From positions 171,104-235,103 of the forward strand of contig NZ_JACEOL010000009.1 of assembly GCF_013868055.1 (NCBI RefSeq): DNA of 64,000 nucleotides, read 5' to 3'. The position numbers were made by a program, and so were the translations under genes. Shown here one piece after another: positions 17,419-26,036 of this stretch; within the stretch, counting starts at the first letter, position 1; every line of letters starts with the position of its first letter. Below the pieces are notes generated by a model that searched no databases, was not told the DNA's origin, and saw only the letters and a program-made list of their open reading frames with translations. This stretch comes from Thermoactinomyces mirandus (GTDB taxonomy: Bacteria; Bacillota; Bacilli; Thermoactinomycetales; Thermoactinomycetaceae).

Positions 17419-18141
17419 CTATATTACCCATTTTTTCCAAAAAAGAAATATTTTAGGGACTTTTGACGCCTTCAGCGCTTTATCAAACTGGGAACGAATC
17501 ACTTTGTTTTTCGGATCCATTCTGAGTGCCAGTTTCAATTGTCTTGCAGCTTCCTCGTACTTGTTCATTTCCATGAACACTTTCGCCTTCTGCTGGTGAT
17601 AAAGTGGATGGGCCTGATAATAATGAGCTGCCAGTTCCAAATGCAACAAAGCTTGTCCAGTTTTTCCACGTGTTAAATAAATTTCAGCCAGCAGGGTATG
17701 GGATATCGCATCTTTTGAGTCTAATTCCAGATTATGGAACAATATGTTTTGTGCCAATGCAATCGCATCCGTATGTGTGATCAGGTAACGCGCATATTCC
17801 CGCGAACCTTTGGTAAAGTCGGGATGTTTGTGAAACAGGGTCTGGTAGGTGATTCCTGCTTCACGCAATTCCCCTTTGATTTCCAGAATCTGTGCTAAAA
17901 GGAGCAGTGCATCATGGTTGTCCGGTTCCAATTCCATTGCTTTCTCAACCGCTGTTTGGGCACGATTCCAATATCCTTTCTTTGCCTCCAGAACCGCCAA
18001 CATCAGATAATCTTCCACATGCGGATCATCTTGCAGCATTTTTTCAATCCGTGAACGATTCCGTCTATAGCTTCCAGCAGCAAACCGATGCCCTTTTTTG
18101 CCTTCACAGATCAAATCAACATCAATCATCGGCCCAACCAC
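17419..18141 (-). CDS. Tetratricopeptide repeat protein
   Basis: A 240-residue protein built of about five TPR units, e.g. EDYLMLAVLEAKKGYWNRAQ, ALLLLAQILEIKGELREAGI, HTLLAEIYLTRGKTGQALLH and KAKVFMEMNKYEEAARQLKL, each with the W/L-G-Y-A-P pattern. No catalytic domain, signal peptide or membrane segment, so it is probably a cytoplasmic scaffold. GTG start at 18141 with GGAGG eight bases upstream; ATG four codons later is an alternative. Partner unknown. Confidence 0.8.
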   Translation of the reverse strand: MVGPMIDVDLICEGKKGHRFAAGSYRRNRSRIEKMLQDDPHVEDYLMLAVLEAKKGYWNRAQTAVEKAMELEPDNHDALLLLAQILEIKGELREAGITYQTLFHKHPDFTKGSREYARYLITHTDAIALAQNILFHNLELDSKDAISHTLLAEIYLTRGKTGQALLHLELAAHYYQAHPLYHQQKAKVFMEMNKYEEAARQLKLALRMDPKNKVIRSQFDKALKASKVPKIFLFWKKWVI

Positions 18142-18281
18142 CTCAGTTTCCTCCCTTGGTCCAAAATACTGTTCTTCTATTTATTAACCCTCGCTGAATA
18201 GCGATTCACACTTTTACAGAAAATAAACCCCAGCATATTAGCCATGGAATAGCCAGGGTTTTACATGGTCTGATAAAAATC

Positions 18282-18782
18282 TTATTTTACGCGCATCCGC
18301 AACCGGGTAAAATAATCCGTCTCATAATAGTCAAGTTCATCTCTCAGGACCTCAAATTTTTTAGACAACGAAATCGTCAGTTTTCGCAAAGGTTCAGGAG
18401 GGGAATGTCGAAATTTGATTGCATCCTGATTGGTATAGGAATACCGTCCGTCTTCCTCGTATACCTCATGTTTGGGATAGTAAAAAGAATAAATGCAGGA
18501 ATGCACGATCTCACTCAGTACTTTTTCCGCAAATTCAGGTTTGAAACGTGCCCGGCGCAGCACTAGACTGACCTTTTCATAACCAATTTCACAAGCCACG
18601 CTCAAGTGGCGCAAATCTCTCAGAAATTCTCGCACATATTCCACTTTTTCTGCCTGGTCCTGTTCATTTTTCAACAATTGCGGAATACTGATATAACTCA
18701 GGAAGTGATCCAGTTCATCCCTGATATCCCGCAATTGATCCTTTGTTAATTTGCAAAGCTGTTTTGTCTGTTCAGACGGCAT
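18282..18782 (-). CDS. DUF3907 / YpuI-family protein
   Basis: A 166-residue soluble helical protein. The central YVREFLRDLRHLSVACEIG, the YSYTNQDAIKFRHSPPEPLR stretch and the C-terminal ELDYYETDYFTRLRM agree with the YpuI (DUF3907) family of Bacilli as I remember it. No function is established. It is single, with intergenic sequence on both sides. Confidence 0.7.
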   Translation of the reverse strand: MPSEQTKQLCKLTKDQLRDIRDELDHFLSYISIPQLLKNEQDQAEKVEYVREFLRDLRHLSVACEIGYEKVSLVLRRARFKPEFAEKVLSEIVHSCIYSFYYPKHEVYEEDGRYSYTNQDAIKFRHSPPEPLRKLTISLSKKFEVLRDELDYYETDYFTRLRMRVK

Positions 18783-18997
18783 GCAAATGACCCCCTCGGG
18801 ATCAATTCAACCCCAGTACTTTTCCTTCTATAGTATATCATATGTCCTATTTTATTTCTGCAATTAATAAAGATAATTTTCACAAGCAATAAGGGGAAAT
18901 ACAGAATATTTAAGACAATTTTTTTGTTATAATAAAGGAATACTTCTTGTTTCCGTTGTGTTCCAGATCAACACTATCTCAACAGGGAGGAGAAAAC

Positions 18998-19480
18998 ATG
19001 AAAATACCATGGATTACACAGGATCTGCAGGAATGGATCAAATCCTTTCGCTTTTTCACCCCGATTCAGGTACGGTTTTGCGACACCGACCAGCTGGGGC
19101 ACATCAACAATGTGAGTTATTTCAGTTATTTCGAACACGGGCGCCTGGCCTATCTGCAAGAATTGAATTTGATCGGTTCCCTGCTCGATACTTCGGAAAC
19201 TTCCGACAGTTTGATCGTTTCTGCCAATATGGAATGTCATTATTTGCGGCAGGTCTATTATGGAGAAAACGTTACACTCGGTGTACGGATCAGCCGCATT
19301 GGAAAAAGCAGCGCCGATTTTGAATATGCTCTTGTTACGGGGGAAAGCAGGGAGTTGTCGGCAGTGGGGAGAGGCGCGATTGTATATATTGACCGGCATA
19401 CCGGAAAAAGCAAGCCTTTGCCGGAAAAAGTGAAGAATATCATCCGTTCTTTTGAAGAGTCGGCTGCACCGGTAGAATAA
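18998..19480 (+). CDS. Hotdog-fold acyl-CoA thioesterase (4HBT-like)
   Basis: A 160-residue protein with the 4-hydroxybenzoyl-CoA-thioesterase signature: FCDTDQLGHINNVSYFSYFE (catalytic Asp and substrate-loop HIN), followed by HYLRQVYYGENVTLGVRI and GRGAIVYID. Hydrolyses an acyl-CoA thioester in the cytoplasm; chain length cannot be read. Start at ATG 18998 after GGGAGGAG; the frame extends 17 codons upstream through the probable promoter region. A TATAAT lies about 70 bases upstream of the start, without a good -35. Confidence 0.85.
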   Translation: MKIPWITQDLQEWIKSFRFFTPIQVRFCDTDQLGHINNVSYFSYFEHGRLAYLQELNLIGSLLDTSETSDSLIVSANMECHYLRQVYYGENVTLGVRISRIGKSSADFEYALVTGESRELSAVGRGAIVYIDRHTGKSKPLPEKVKNIIRSFEESAAPVE

Positions 19481-19567
19481 AAATAAAAATGAGTTTTTAT
19501 CCGGGAAAGCGGGATTCATTGCTGAAAGAACAGCGAAAGGCATCCCGCTTGGCTGATTCATCTATGT

Positions 19568-19756
19568 TTAATGATAAATTGCTGATTCATGATGGTAAAC
19601 AATCGTTTGTGCCACAATTCGATTCATGTCATCCTTGTTTATGTCAGAAATCTTTCCGTGAACCATCACATTGGCGTTCCGCTCAGTTTCTGTTAACAAG
19701 TCATACAGTTCTGGGGACACAACAAGTACCAGCTGGGAAAGTTTCATGGTCTGCAT
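19568..19756 (-). CDS. Small hypothetical protein (about 62 aa)
   Basis: A short frame with a plausible globular composition (LSQLVLVVSPELYDLLTETE, then NANVMVHGKI and DDMNRIVAQTI). Several in-frame starts exist; ATG 19756 lies nine bases after GGGGTG and is preferred, with GTG 19768 as the longest option. I do not recognise the family. Convergent with the thioesterase gene. Support is moderate: codon pattern and Shine-Dalgarno only. Confidence 0.4.
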   Translation of the reverse strand: MQTMKLSQLVLVVSPELYDLLTETERNANVMVHGKISDINKDDMNRIVAQTIVYHHESAIYH

Positions 19757-19856
19757 GATGAGCATCACCCCGTGAATCTTTTCTTACAACCTTTTTTATA
19801 TTATGGCATAAACCGGTCTAAAAATCGATATATTTCGACAAAACGTTTGCAAGCCT

Positions 19857-19890
19857 AAAAACAGGAGTCCGGGATCATTCCCGGACTCCT
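19857..19890 (-). terminator. Strong intrinsic terminator after the CoA-binding gene
   Basis: Perfect 11-base stem AGGAGTCCGGG/CCCGGACTCCT with a six-base loop, followed on the minus strand by TGTTTTTAGG. It lies about 195 bases past the CoA-binding gene stop. Confidence 0.88.
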
Positions 19891-20085
19891 GCCAGACTGT
19901 AAAAACTTATACAGGATGAAAGTTTTCAGAACTTCGTTCCGTCTCCACCGGATACAAGATACGGCAAGGCGCTCCACTCTTTTTCAACCCGGAAGGATTC
20001 CCGTATTCTGTGCATCTGCTTCCACCTGGTGACATTACTTACACCTAAAAAATCATTTTCTCAGGCTTTGCCGAAAAAATAATGG

Positions 20086-20511
20086 CTATCCTGTTCTCCC
20101 CAATAAAATGGCATGATCCACCTTGATGCAATGATCCATGATCACCGTCAGTCCATGTTTCTTCGCATAGTTGGCAGCCCCTTCATTTATTACGCCCTGC
20201 TGCAGCCAGAGGGCTTTGGCCCCCACTTTTACCGCTTCCTCTGCGATTGGAAAAACGAATTCACTGCGGCGAAAAACATCAACAATATCAATGGGTTCCT
20301 CTATGTCGCTCAACGATGCATAAGGCTTTTCGCCAAGCACCGGTTCTGTCAGGTTGGGGTTGACGGGGAAAATTCGATAGCCCGCTTTTTGCAAAGCTTC
20401 AGCAATCATATAACTTGTTCGCGCCGGTTGATCGGATAATCCCACGACAGCAATATTTCTCGCTTCCGCCAAAAGCCGTTTGCGTGCTTCATTGGATGGA
20501 TTTTCAAACAA
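20086..20511 (-). CDS. CoA-binding domain protein (YccU-like)
   Basis: A 141-residue Rossmann-type CoA-binding protein: AEARNIAVVGLSDQPARTSY at the N-terminus, YRIFPVNPNLTEPVLGEKPY in the middle, and ALWLQQGVINEGAANYAKKH then VIMDHCIKVDH near the end. The family is widespread and its physiological role unknown. It starts at TTG 20511, with AGAGGTGAT well placed upstream, five bases after the kinase-like gene, so the two are probably cotranscribed. Confidence 0.88.
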   Translation of the reverse strand: MFENPSNEARKRLLAEARNIAVVGLSDQPARTSYMIAEALQKAGYRIFPVNPNLTEPVLGEKPYASLSDIEEPIDIVDVFRRSEFVFPIAEEAVKVGAKALWLQQGVINEGAANYAKKHGLTVIMDHCIKVDHAILLGRTG

Positions 20512-20516
20512 TCATA

Positions 20517-21197
20517 TCACCTCTTAGACTGACTGTTTCCCAGCAATTTTACAAATTTTCGGCCCAACTCGCGAACTGAAAAAGATGACTGGTTCTGGTT
20601 GTATATCATTTTGACGCTTTCCATGATCCAGGCGGGAATTTTTCGTCCCCGGATCAACGGATAATATTCATAATATCCTTCTTTCAGGTAATCCCATCTC
20701 TTGTCATTTCCGGGTTTCAGATATTCAGAAACGTCCAACAGTTTGGCATGGCCCTGTTGCAATATCACATTTTTCAAATGAATATCCCGGGGATTCAACC
20801 CTTTTTGCCTTGCTTCCTCTCTTCCCTTTTCCACATCCAAAATGGCCTGTTCCGGAATTTCGATTCCTTCCCGCAAACATTCATACAATGTTGGCCCCTG
20901 TTCATAACTTAACAGCAAATAATTTTTTCCCCGGCCATAACAACGGGCAAAATAGGGAGAATTGCCCAACGTCTGGTACACTTTGAATTCCTGATCAATT
21001 TTGTGCAGCCTGTCATCTGCAAAAATTTTAAATACCTTGTCCGGCAGATCCGGATGTTGCACGACGACAGCATCTGTTCCAAAACCGATCAGTTTTAATT
21101 CTGAAGGGAATTTTTCAATGGTTACCAGTTGATTGTTCGGATTGGCGTGGAACTTGACCTGCCCGATTGTTCCAGTGATCGTATGTAAATTCATCAA
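20517..21197 (-). CDS. Serine/threonine protein kinase-like protein (YrzF-like)
   Basis: A 226-residue single-domain protein with protein-kinase features: a Gly-rich start (ELKLIGFGTDAVVVQH), the putative ATP-site lysine in KVFKIFADD, and the catalytic loop GLNPRDIHLKNVIL with an Asp and a downstream Asn, followed by LLDVSEYL in place of the usual DFG. The missing canonical DFG suggests atypical or weak activity. It resembles YrzF-type kinases in Bacillus. Start is TTG 21197 or the overlapping ATG 21194. Confidence 0.7.
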   Translation of the reverse strand: MMNLHTITGTIGQVKFHANPNNQLVTIEKFPSELKLIGFGTDAVVVQHPDLPDKVFKIFADDRLHKIDQEFKVYQTLGNSPYFARCYGRGKNYLLLSYEQGPTLYECLREGIEIPEQAILDVEKGREEARQKGLNPRDIHLKNVILQQGHAKLLDVSEYLKPGNDKRWDYLKEGYYEYYPLIRGRKIPAWIMESVKMIYNQNQSSFSVRELGRKFVKLLGNSQSKR

Positions 21198-21307
21198 GTA
21201 TTTGACCCCTAGTTCTTGTCTTGGGCGAAAGCCCTTTTAACAGATTATATTCTATTACAGTATTTACCCCAATTCAGAAAAAACAAGCCTCCATTTAAAA
21301 AATCTGT

Positions 21308-22297
21308 TTACCCATGGATCAATCCGGACAGGAAAATCATGGCCAGCAGGTAAAGCCATGTTGTAAACCACATGACACGAATGGCCAGCAGAAGATGTTT
21401 TGCTCTTCTGGACTGGACCGGTTTTCCCATTCGGGAACGGATCGACCGTACACCCTGGTAAACATTTACTCCTCCCAGCTGAATCTGGAGGCCGCCTGCC
21501 ATCAGCGATTCCGGTATCCCGCTATTGGGACTGGGATGCTTGTGTGCATCCTCCCTGACCGTTTTCCAGGCCGCCCGCGGACTTAAACGCAACAAGCCCA
21601 GGGCAAACAACATAAACGGAACCATCGTCCGGGCCGGAAGCCAGTTGGCCAGGTCATCCAGCCGGGCAGAAGCCCATCCCAGGTGCAAATAGGTTCTGTT
21701 TTTATACCCTACCATGGAATCAAGAGTATTTACCGCCCGGTAAGCCATCGCCAGTGGCGCACCTCCGATTGCCGCATAAAACAGGGGAGAGATAATGGCA
21801 TCGACAATATTTTCGGCAATTGTTTCAACTCCGCCCCGAACAACTTCCTCCTTATTCAACCTGGATGTATCTCTGCCGACCACCATCGACAAACGCCGCC
21901 GCGCCAGTTCAAGATCCTTGTTTACCAGCGCTTCGTAAATCGCTTCTCCCGATTCCGCCAGTCCGCGCGGCGCAATGGCAAGCCAGATCAAAACGGTTTC
22001 ACACAGGATTCCCAGCACCAGATGGATTTGACCGGCTACCCTGACAAGAAGATAGGCAGCTCCCCAAACACTGCCTGCCACAGTCAGCGGAAGAAGCGTT
22101 CCCAGACAACGTACTTTCCATTTGTCCCTTGTCATATTCCAATTTCTTTTTTTGCAAAAAGCCTGCAAACGATGGTCCAGCCACCCGATCATTTTTCCCA
22201 TTCCCGCAACCGGATGCCAGGAACTGCGCGGATCGCCCCAAATCCAGTCAATCAGAATCGCCAGTATAAACACAACTGCACAAGAGGCTGTCGTCAT
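21308..22297 (-). CDS. cbiB: Adenosylcobinamide-phosphate synthase
   Basis: Attaches (R)-1-amino-2-propanol O-phosphate (or ethanolamine phosphate) to adenosylcobyric acid. It is a 329-residue polytopic membrane protein of the CobD/CbiB family, with IWGDPRSSWHPVAGMGKMI, RDTSRLNKEEVVRGGVETIA, ENIVDAIISPLFYAAIGG and AYRAVNTLDSMVGYKN, the last being the most conserved block. Its ATG overlaps the cbiZ stop by four bases. Together with cbiZ and cobD it completes salvage of incomplete corrinoids. It is last in the operon; I see no terminator. Confidence 0.93.
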   Translation of the reverse strand: MTTASCAVVFILAILIDWIWGDPRSSWHPVAGMGKMIGWLDHRLQAFCKKRNWNMTRDKWKVRCLGTLLPLTVAGSVWGAAYLLVRVAGQIHLVLGILCETVLIWLAIAPRGLAESGEAIYEALVNKDLELARRRLSMVVGRDTSRLNKEEVVRGGVETIAENIVDAIISPLFYAAIGGAPLAMAYRAVNTLDSMVGYKNRTYLHLGWASARLDDLANWLPARTMVPFMLFALGLLRLSPRAAWKTVREDAHKHPSPNSGIPESLMAGGLQIQLGGVNVYQGVRSIRSRMGKPVQSRRAKHLLLAIRVMWFTTWLYLLAMIFLSGLIHG

Positions 22298-22998
22298 CCG
22301 CGTTCCCCCTCATTTCGCCCCCTGATCACAGCATTTTTTACTGCCTGATACACTTCTTTTCCCAATGCATTCCCAAGCGGACTTGATAAGCCCGCATAAA
22401 GATGCAGATAGCTTCCCACTTTTTTTTGCGTGGAAGCAATGACAATCGCATCGGTCCCTGTTCCGGTCGCCGTTTTCCCGTGAATTTCCTTGACCGCCAA
22501 ATCCTGTAATGCTGCCGTTTTTGCCTCTGTTGCGGTGACGATCGCCCCGGCCATCGCCGCAGGAGTCAACGCGCCATCCACCAGAATCACTGTATTGATG
22601 GTGCCCGGAATATGTTTTTGGGCTGTCCAGAAAACCGGATAAGATTCACCGGCACGGGCCGCATTTCCTGTACCTGCTGTAACAAACACGCTCAGCTGGA
22701 ACGTTGTTTCCAGAACGTGACGATAACAAACCTGATTCACCCTGGCCGCTGTCAACAGCACAACCGTTTCTTCCAGGGGCTGATTTTGCTTTGTCAGCCA
22801 AGCCCGGATTTCCTTTTCGGGATCAGAAGCCTCATAATCAATATCGACATGCCGGTTGATAATCCGTTTGCAACAAGGCTGGTCACTCCCAAAAACCGCA
22901 CTGGACAATATGGTAAACGGCTGGGTGGATTCAATAACCAGCTTTTCGGAATCGACCGACCATGAAACAGGATTGCCCGTTAAGTGTAACCAGTTCAT
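22294..22998 (-). CDS. cbiZ: Adenosylcobinamide amidohydrolase
   Basis: A 234-residue CbiZ-family protein. CbiZ cleaves the aminopropanol side chain from adenosylcobinamide to give cobyric acid, which CbiB can rebuild; this lets cells reuse cobinamides with the wrong linker. Family motifs include VFGSDQPCCKRIINRHVDID, LTAARVNQVC, VTAGTGNAARAGES and HGKTATGTGTDAIVIAS near the C-terminus. Both ends overlap neighbours by four bases (ATGA), so it is translationally coupled. CbiZ is typical of archaea and some bacteria. Confidence 0.92.
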   Translation of the reverse strand: MNWLHLTGNPVSWSVDSEKLVIESTQPFTILSSAVFGSDQPCCKRIINRHVDIDYEASDPEKEIRAWLTKQNQPLEETVVLLTAARVNQVCYRHVLETTFQLSVFVTAGTGNAARAGESYPVFWTAQKHIPGTINTVILVDGALTPAAMAGAIVTATEAKTAALQDLAVKEIHGKTATGTGTDAIVIASTQKKVGSYLHLYAGLSSPLGNALGKEVYQAVKNAVIRGRNEGERG

Positions 22999-23609
22999 TT
23001 ACAAGCTCCTTTCTCACATACAGAACCACAAACAACCCACTTCGTCCCTTCTTTCTCCACAATCCAGCCATCCGCATGCGGGATCATCGCCTTCCAGAAA
23101 TCATCCCATGTTTTGTATATGTGCCGGACAAAAAACCAGCGAATCGGACCTCCATGGGTGAAGATGGCGACAGTTTCCCCCGGATCATGGCTCTGTTCCA
23201 ACTTTTCCAGCCAGCCCGACAGCCGTTGATGAAGGTCTGTCAGACTTTCACCTCCCGGAGCAGCATAGTGGACAGGATCATTCACCCAATTCCACCAGGC
23301 TTTCCTGGCGGCAGCCTCCGCTTCCAAATACGTTTTTCCTTCCCAGATCCCAAACGAGCACTCTCTCAAGGCTGGTGTGACTGTAAGCGGAAGGTTCGGC
23401 CTTCTCTCAAGAAAAGGAGCGGCAGTCTGCAAAGCTCTTTGCAAATCACTGGCAACGACTGCATCCACCTTTGAGAAACGGATTAATCTTTCCGCCAGCG
23501 CTTCCGCCTGTTTTTGGCCAATTTCATTGAGGGGTTCATCCGTATGACCGATATACTGTTTCTTGCGATTGGCAGCTGTCTCTCCGTGCCGAATCCACAT
23601 CAGACGCAT
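22995..23609 (-). CDS. cobC: Histidine phosphatase, alpha-ribazole phosphatase type
   Basis: A 204-residue phosphoglycerate-mutase-superfamily enzyme with the catalytic RHGETAANR at residues 7-15, the second Arg in VASDLQRALQTA, and FTHGGPIRWFF with the second active-site His. Within a cobalamin operon the likely substrate is alpha-ribazole 5'-phosphate or adenosylcobalamin 5'-phosphate. It overlaps cobS by ten bases and cbiZ by four. Confidence 0.88.
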   Translation of the reverse strand: MRLMWIRHGETAANRKKQYIGHTDEPLNEIGQKQAEALAERLIRFSKVDAVVASDLQRALQTAAPFLERRPNLPLTVTPALRECSFGIWEGKTYLEAEAAARKAWWNWVNDPVHYAAPGGESLTDLHQRLSGWLEKLEQSHDPGETVAIFTHGGPIRWFFVRHIYKTWDDFWKAMIPHADGWIVEKEGTKWVVCGSVCEKGACK

Positions 23610-24355
23610 AATGCCTGCACCTCCGGAATGGTGAAGAAGAGCAGCCAGACCAGTTCACCCGCTTCAATCATCGCTCCGTAAATATCGCCTGTGCATCCGC
23701 CGATGGTCTTGGTTGCCTTTCGTCCAATCCATCCTGTTCCCACAAGTACAAACAGCCCAACAATCAGGCCTGCGAAACCCAGCCATATCACAGTTGGCAA
23801 AATAGTACAAACAAGAGCCCATCCAAATCGTTTCCAGTTCAGATGTTGGCGCATCCCTTTCCCCAGGCCATCCATTTTGGCATAAGGAAAAAAGCGAATC
23901 CCGACAACTGCTCCCATTCTTCCCCACACACAGGCCAGGATCAATACAATAGCAAAATATGGATCAGACGTATCAGCCAATACAATCAAAGCACCTGCTT
24001 TCAGCATCAGAAGCAAAACAACCGCCAATACCCCCATTGCTCCCACACGGGAGTCCGTCATAATTTCCTTGATTTTATCGGAATCCCTGTTGGAACCCAT
24101 TCCGTCAGCCGTATCCATCCATCCGTCCAAATGCAGACCGCCTGTCAAAAAAACCCATGCGGATAAAATCAACAATGGCTCTACAGGTGACGGAAACCAA
24201 GCAGCAACCGCCGCATCAAACAGAAACAATATGGTACCTAATATGATGCCTACCAGCGGATACCACATCGGACTTTCGTCAAAACCTTGCTTCTCAAGCC
24301 GGGCAGGCAGCGGAATTCGAGTCATAAAAGTAAGTGCCTGAATAAAAGAATTCAT
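23600..24355 (-). CDS. cobS: Adenosylcobinamide-GDP ribazoletransferase (cobalamin synthase)
   Basis: A 251-residue polytopic membrane enzyme that joins adenosylcobinamide-GDP to alpha-ribazole (phosphate). Motifs: FIQALTFMTRIPLP, GGLHLDGWMDTADGMGSN and the metal-binding RDSDKIKEIMTDSRVGAMG, then GGCTGDIYGA. I start it at ATG 24355, with GGAGGG eight bases upstream and a four-base overlap with cobU; the frame extends 13 codons further without conservation. Confidence 0.94.
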   Translation of the reverse strand: MNSFIQALTFMTRIPLPARLEKQGFDESPMWYPLVGIILGTILFLFDAAVAAWFPSPVEPLLILSAWVFLTGGLHLDGWMDTADGMGSNRDSDKIKEIMTDSRVGAMGVLAVVLLLMLKAGALIVLADTSDPYFAIVLILACVWGRMGAVVGIRFFPYAKMDGLGKGMRQHLNWKRFGWALVCTILPTVIWLGFAGLIVGLFVLVGTGWIGRKATKTIGGCTGDIYGAMIEAGELVWLLFFTIPEVQALCV

Positions 24356-24867
24356 TTTTTCACCCTCCATGGAATACCGGCTATAACCAGCCACACTTCA
24401 TTGGCCTGTCCGGCTATTTTCTGATTCACCCAGCCCAGCGTATCCTGAAAAGCGCGGCTTACCGGATGCATGGCCACTCCTCCTAAACCGATTTCATCCG
24501 TGACGATCACCGTCTCGCGCTGCTCCAGGCTTTTCAGCCATGATTCTGTTTCCCGCTCAACCCGCCGGCTCCATTCTTTTTCTCCAAATACACTCAATCC
24601 ATAACTCACCCAGGTTGTGACACTGTCGAGCAATACCTGATGTTCGGGCGGGATCTGTCCGATCGCCTGAGCCAGGTCAAAGGGCTCCTCCACTACATTC
24701 CAATGGGCAGGGCGTCTTTGGCGATGAATTTCTATACGCGCACGCATTTCTTCATCTTCAGCCGTGCCTGTTGCAATATACGTCACGTTACCGGCATCCA
24801 TGCACAATGATTCGGCAAAACGGCTTTTGCCGGAACGGACACCTCCAGTAACCAACCGGATTCCCAT
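24352..24867 (-). CDS. cobU: Adenosylcobinamide kinase / adenosylcobinamide-phosphate guanylyltransferase
   Basis: A 171-residue bifunctional enzyme of cobalamin nucleotide-loop assembly. The N-terminal P-loop LVTGGVRSGKSRFAE is at residues 5-19. It is followed by YIATGTAEDEEMRARIEIHR with the guanylylation His, the DSVTTWVSYGL motif and TDEIGLGGVAMHPVSR. Length is typical. It directly abuts the upstream cobD (no gap). Confidence 0.94.
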   Translation of the reverse strand: MGIRLVTGGVRSGKSRFAESLCMDAGNVTYIATGTAEDEEMRARIEIHRQRRPAHWNVVEEPFDLAQAIGQIPPEHQVLLDSVTTWVSYGLSVFGEKEWSRRVERETESWLKSLEQRETVIVTDEIGLGGVAMHPVSRAFQDTLGWVNQKIAGQANEVWLVIAGIPWRVKK

Positions 24868-26004
24868 TTACTCCTCCCCTTTCACAGCAGCAAGTTCGGC
24901 AAGCGCCGACAGAAGCAGGCGGTTTTGCCCGGGTTTTTTGATCGCTGCCCGGAAACAGGCAGAGTCCAGACCTTTATAGTTTGAACAATTACGGATCAGC
25001 AGACCTTTTTCAGCCAGGCGGGATTGCAATTCATTGACCGTGTGAACCGCGTTTGGCTGAACAATCCGGACCAGCAGATAGTTGGCCAGGCCCGGAAACA
25101 CGCAAAATCCACGGAGTTTGCCGATTTTCCCGATCATCAAATCCCGTTCTTGATGAATCCAGTCTTCCACCTGTCTGGCGTGCTCCTGATAAATATCTTC
25201 CTGCAACACCGCACAACCGATTTTCTGCGCCAGTCCGTTCACACTCCATGGAATTTGCAGTTTTTTGATATGGGAAACCATCGCTTCCTGCGCGATCAAA
25301 TATCCCAGGCGCAACCCCGGGAGCGAAAAAAACTTGGTCATGGAACGAATGACGATGAGATTGGGAAAATTCCGCGTAAACGGGATCAGAGACCTTGCTT
25401 CCCCGTTTTCAACAAAATCGATAAACGCTTCATCCACAACAAGCGTTGTCTTAAAAAGGTGCGCCAGTTTCAAAAGTTCCTCCATCCTGCCGGAAGACAG
25501 CATATGGCCGGTCGGATTATTGGGATATCCAATAAACAGCAGATCAACCTGCTTGATCAGCGACACCATTTCTCCCGTTTCCGGCTCAAAATCCTGTTCC
25601 CATGCCGTAACCAGATGATCTACGGGAATTCCCCTTTTTTCCGCGCACTCGCTGTATTCCGCAAATGCAGGGGAAATCACCCCGACACGGGCCGGCCGCA
25701 ACGCCTGGATGATTAAATCGATCAACTCCGCTGCTCCATTTCCCGGCAAAGCCATTTCCGGGGATACCCCGTGAAATTCCCCAATCGCCCGTTTCAGCTT
25801 CCTGCTGGCCGGATCAGGGTAAGAGGAGAAAACAGGCATACCTGCTTCCTCCACCGCTTCCCTGATGATCTGTTTCACGACCGGCGGCGATCCATATGGA
25901 TAAATATTTGAACTGAAATCAATCCAGTCACCCGGCGATATTCCATACAGTTCACTGGCAGAAAGCAAGTCTCCGCCATGCCCAAACTGTTCAACCTGCT
26001 CCAT
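24868..26004 (-). CDS. cobD: L-threonine-O-3-phosphate decarboxylase-like PLP enzyme
   Basis: A 378-residue class I aminotransferase-fold protein. It has HGGDLLSASELYG near the N-terminus, the PLP-contact loop PGNGAAELIDLI, GYPNNPTGHML and the PLP-lysine motif RSMTKFFSLPGLRLGYLI. Within a cobalamin operon it is best read as threonine-phosphate decarboxylase, which makes aminopropanol phosphate for CbiB. A histidinol-phosphate aminotransferase role is the main alternative, made unlikely by context. Confidence 0.88.
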   Translation of the reverse strand: MEQVEQFGHGGDLLSASELYGISPGDWIDFSSNIYPYGSPPVVKQIIREAVEEAGMPVFSSYPDPASRKLKRAIGEFHGVSPEMALPGNGAAELIDLIIQALRPARVGVISPAFAEYSECAEKRGIPVDHLVTAWEQDFEPETGEMVSLIKQVDLLFIGYPNNPTGHMLSSGRMEELLKLAHLFKTTLVVDEAFIDFVENGEARSLIPFTRNFPNLIVIRSMTKFFSLPGLRLGYLIAQEAMVSHIKKLQIPWSVNGLAQKIGCAVLQEDIYQEHARQVEDWIHQERDLMIGKIGKLRGFCVFPGLANYLLVRIVQPNAVHTVNELQSRLAEKGLLIRNCSNYKGLDSACFRAAIKKPGQNRLLLSALAELAAVKGEE

Positions 26005-26036
26005 AAATCTCCCCTCTTTTCTTTTTCACGATGGGA

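Noticed and set aside
19500..19560. GCGGGAT/ATCCCGC repeat after the thioesterase gene
   Set aside because: Loop is about 30 bases and no T run follows, so a terminator is not supported.
19926..20015. A 29-codon minus-strand ORF (MHRIRESFRVEKEW...) with AGGTGG upstream
   Set aside because: Reasonable ribosome site but no recognisable family, and an overlapping ORF in another frame is as plausible; not enough to call a gene.
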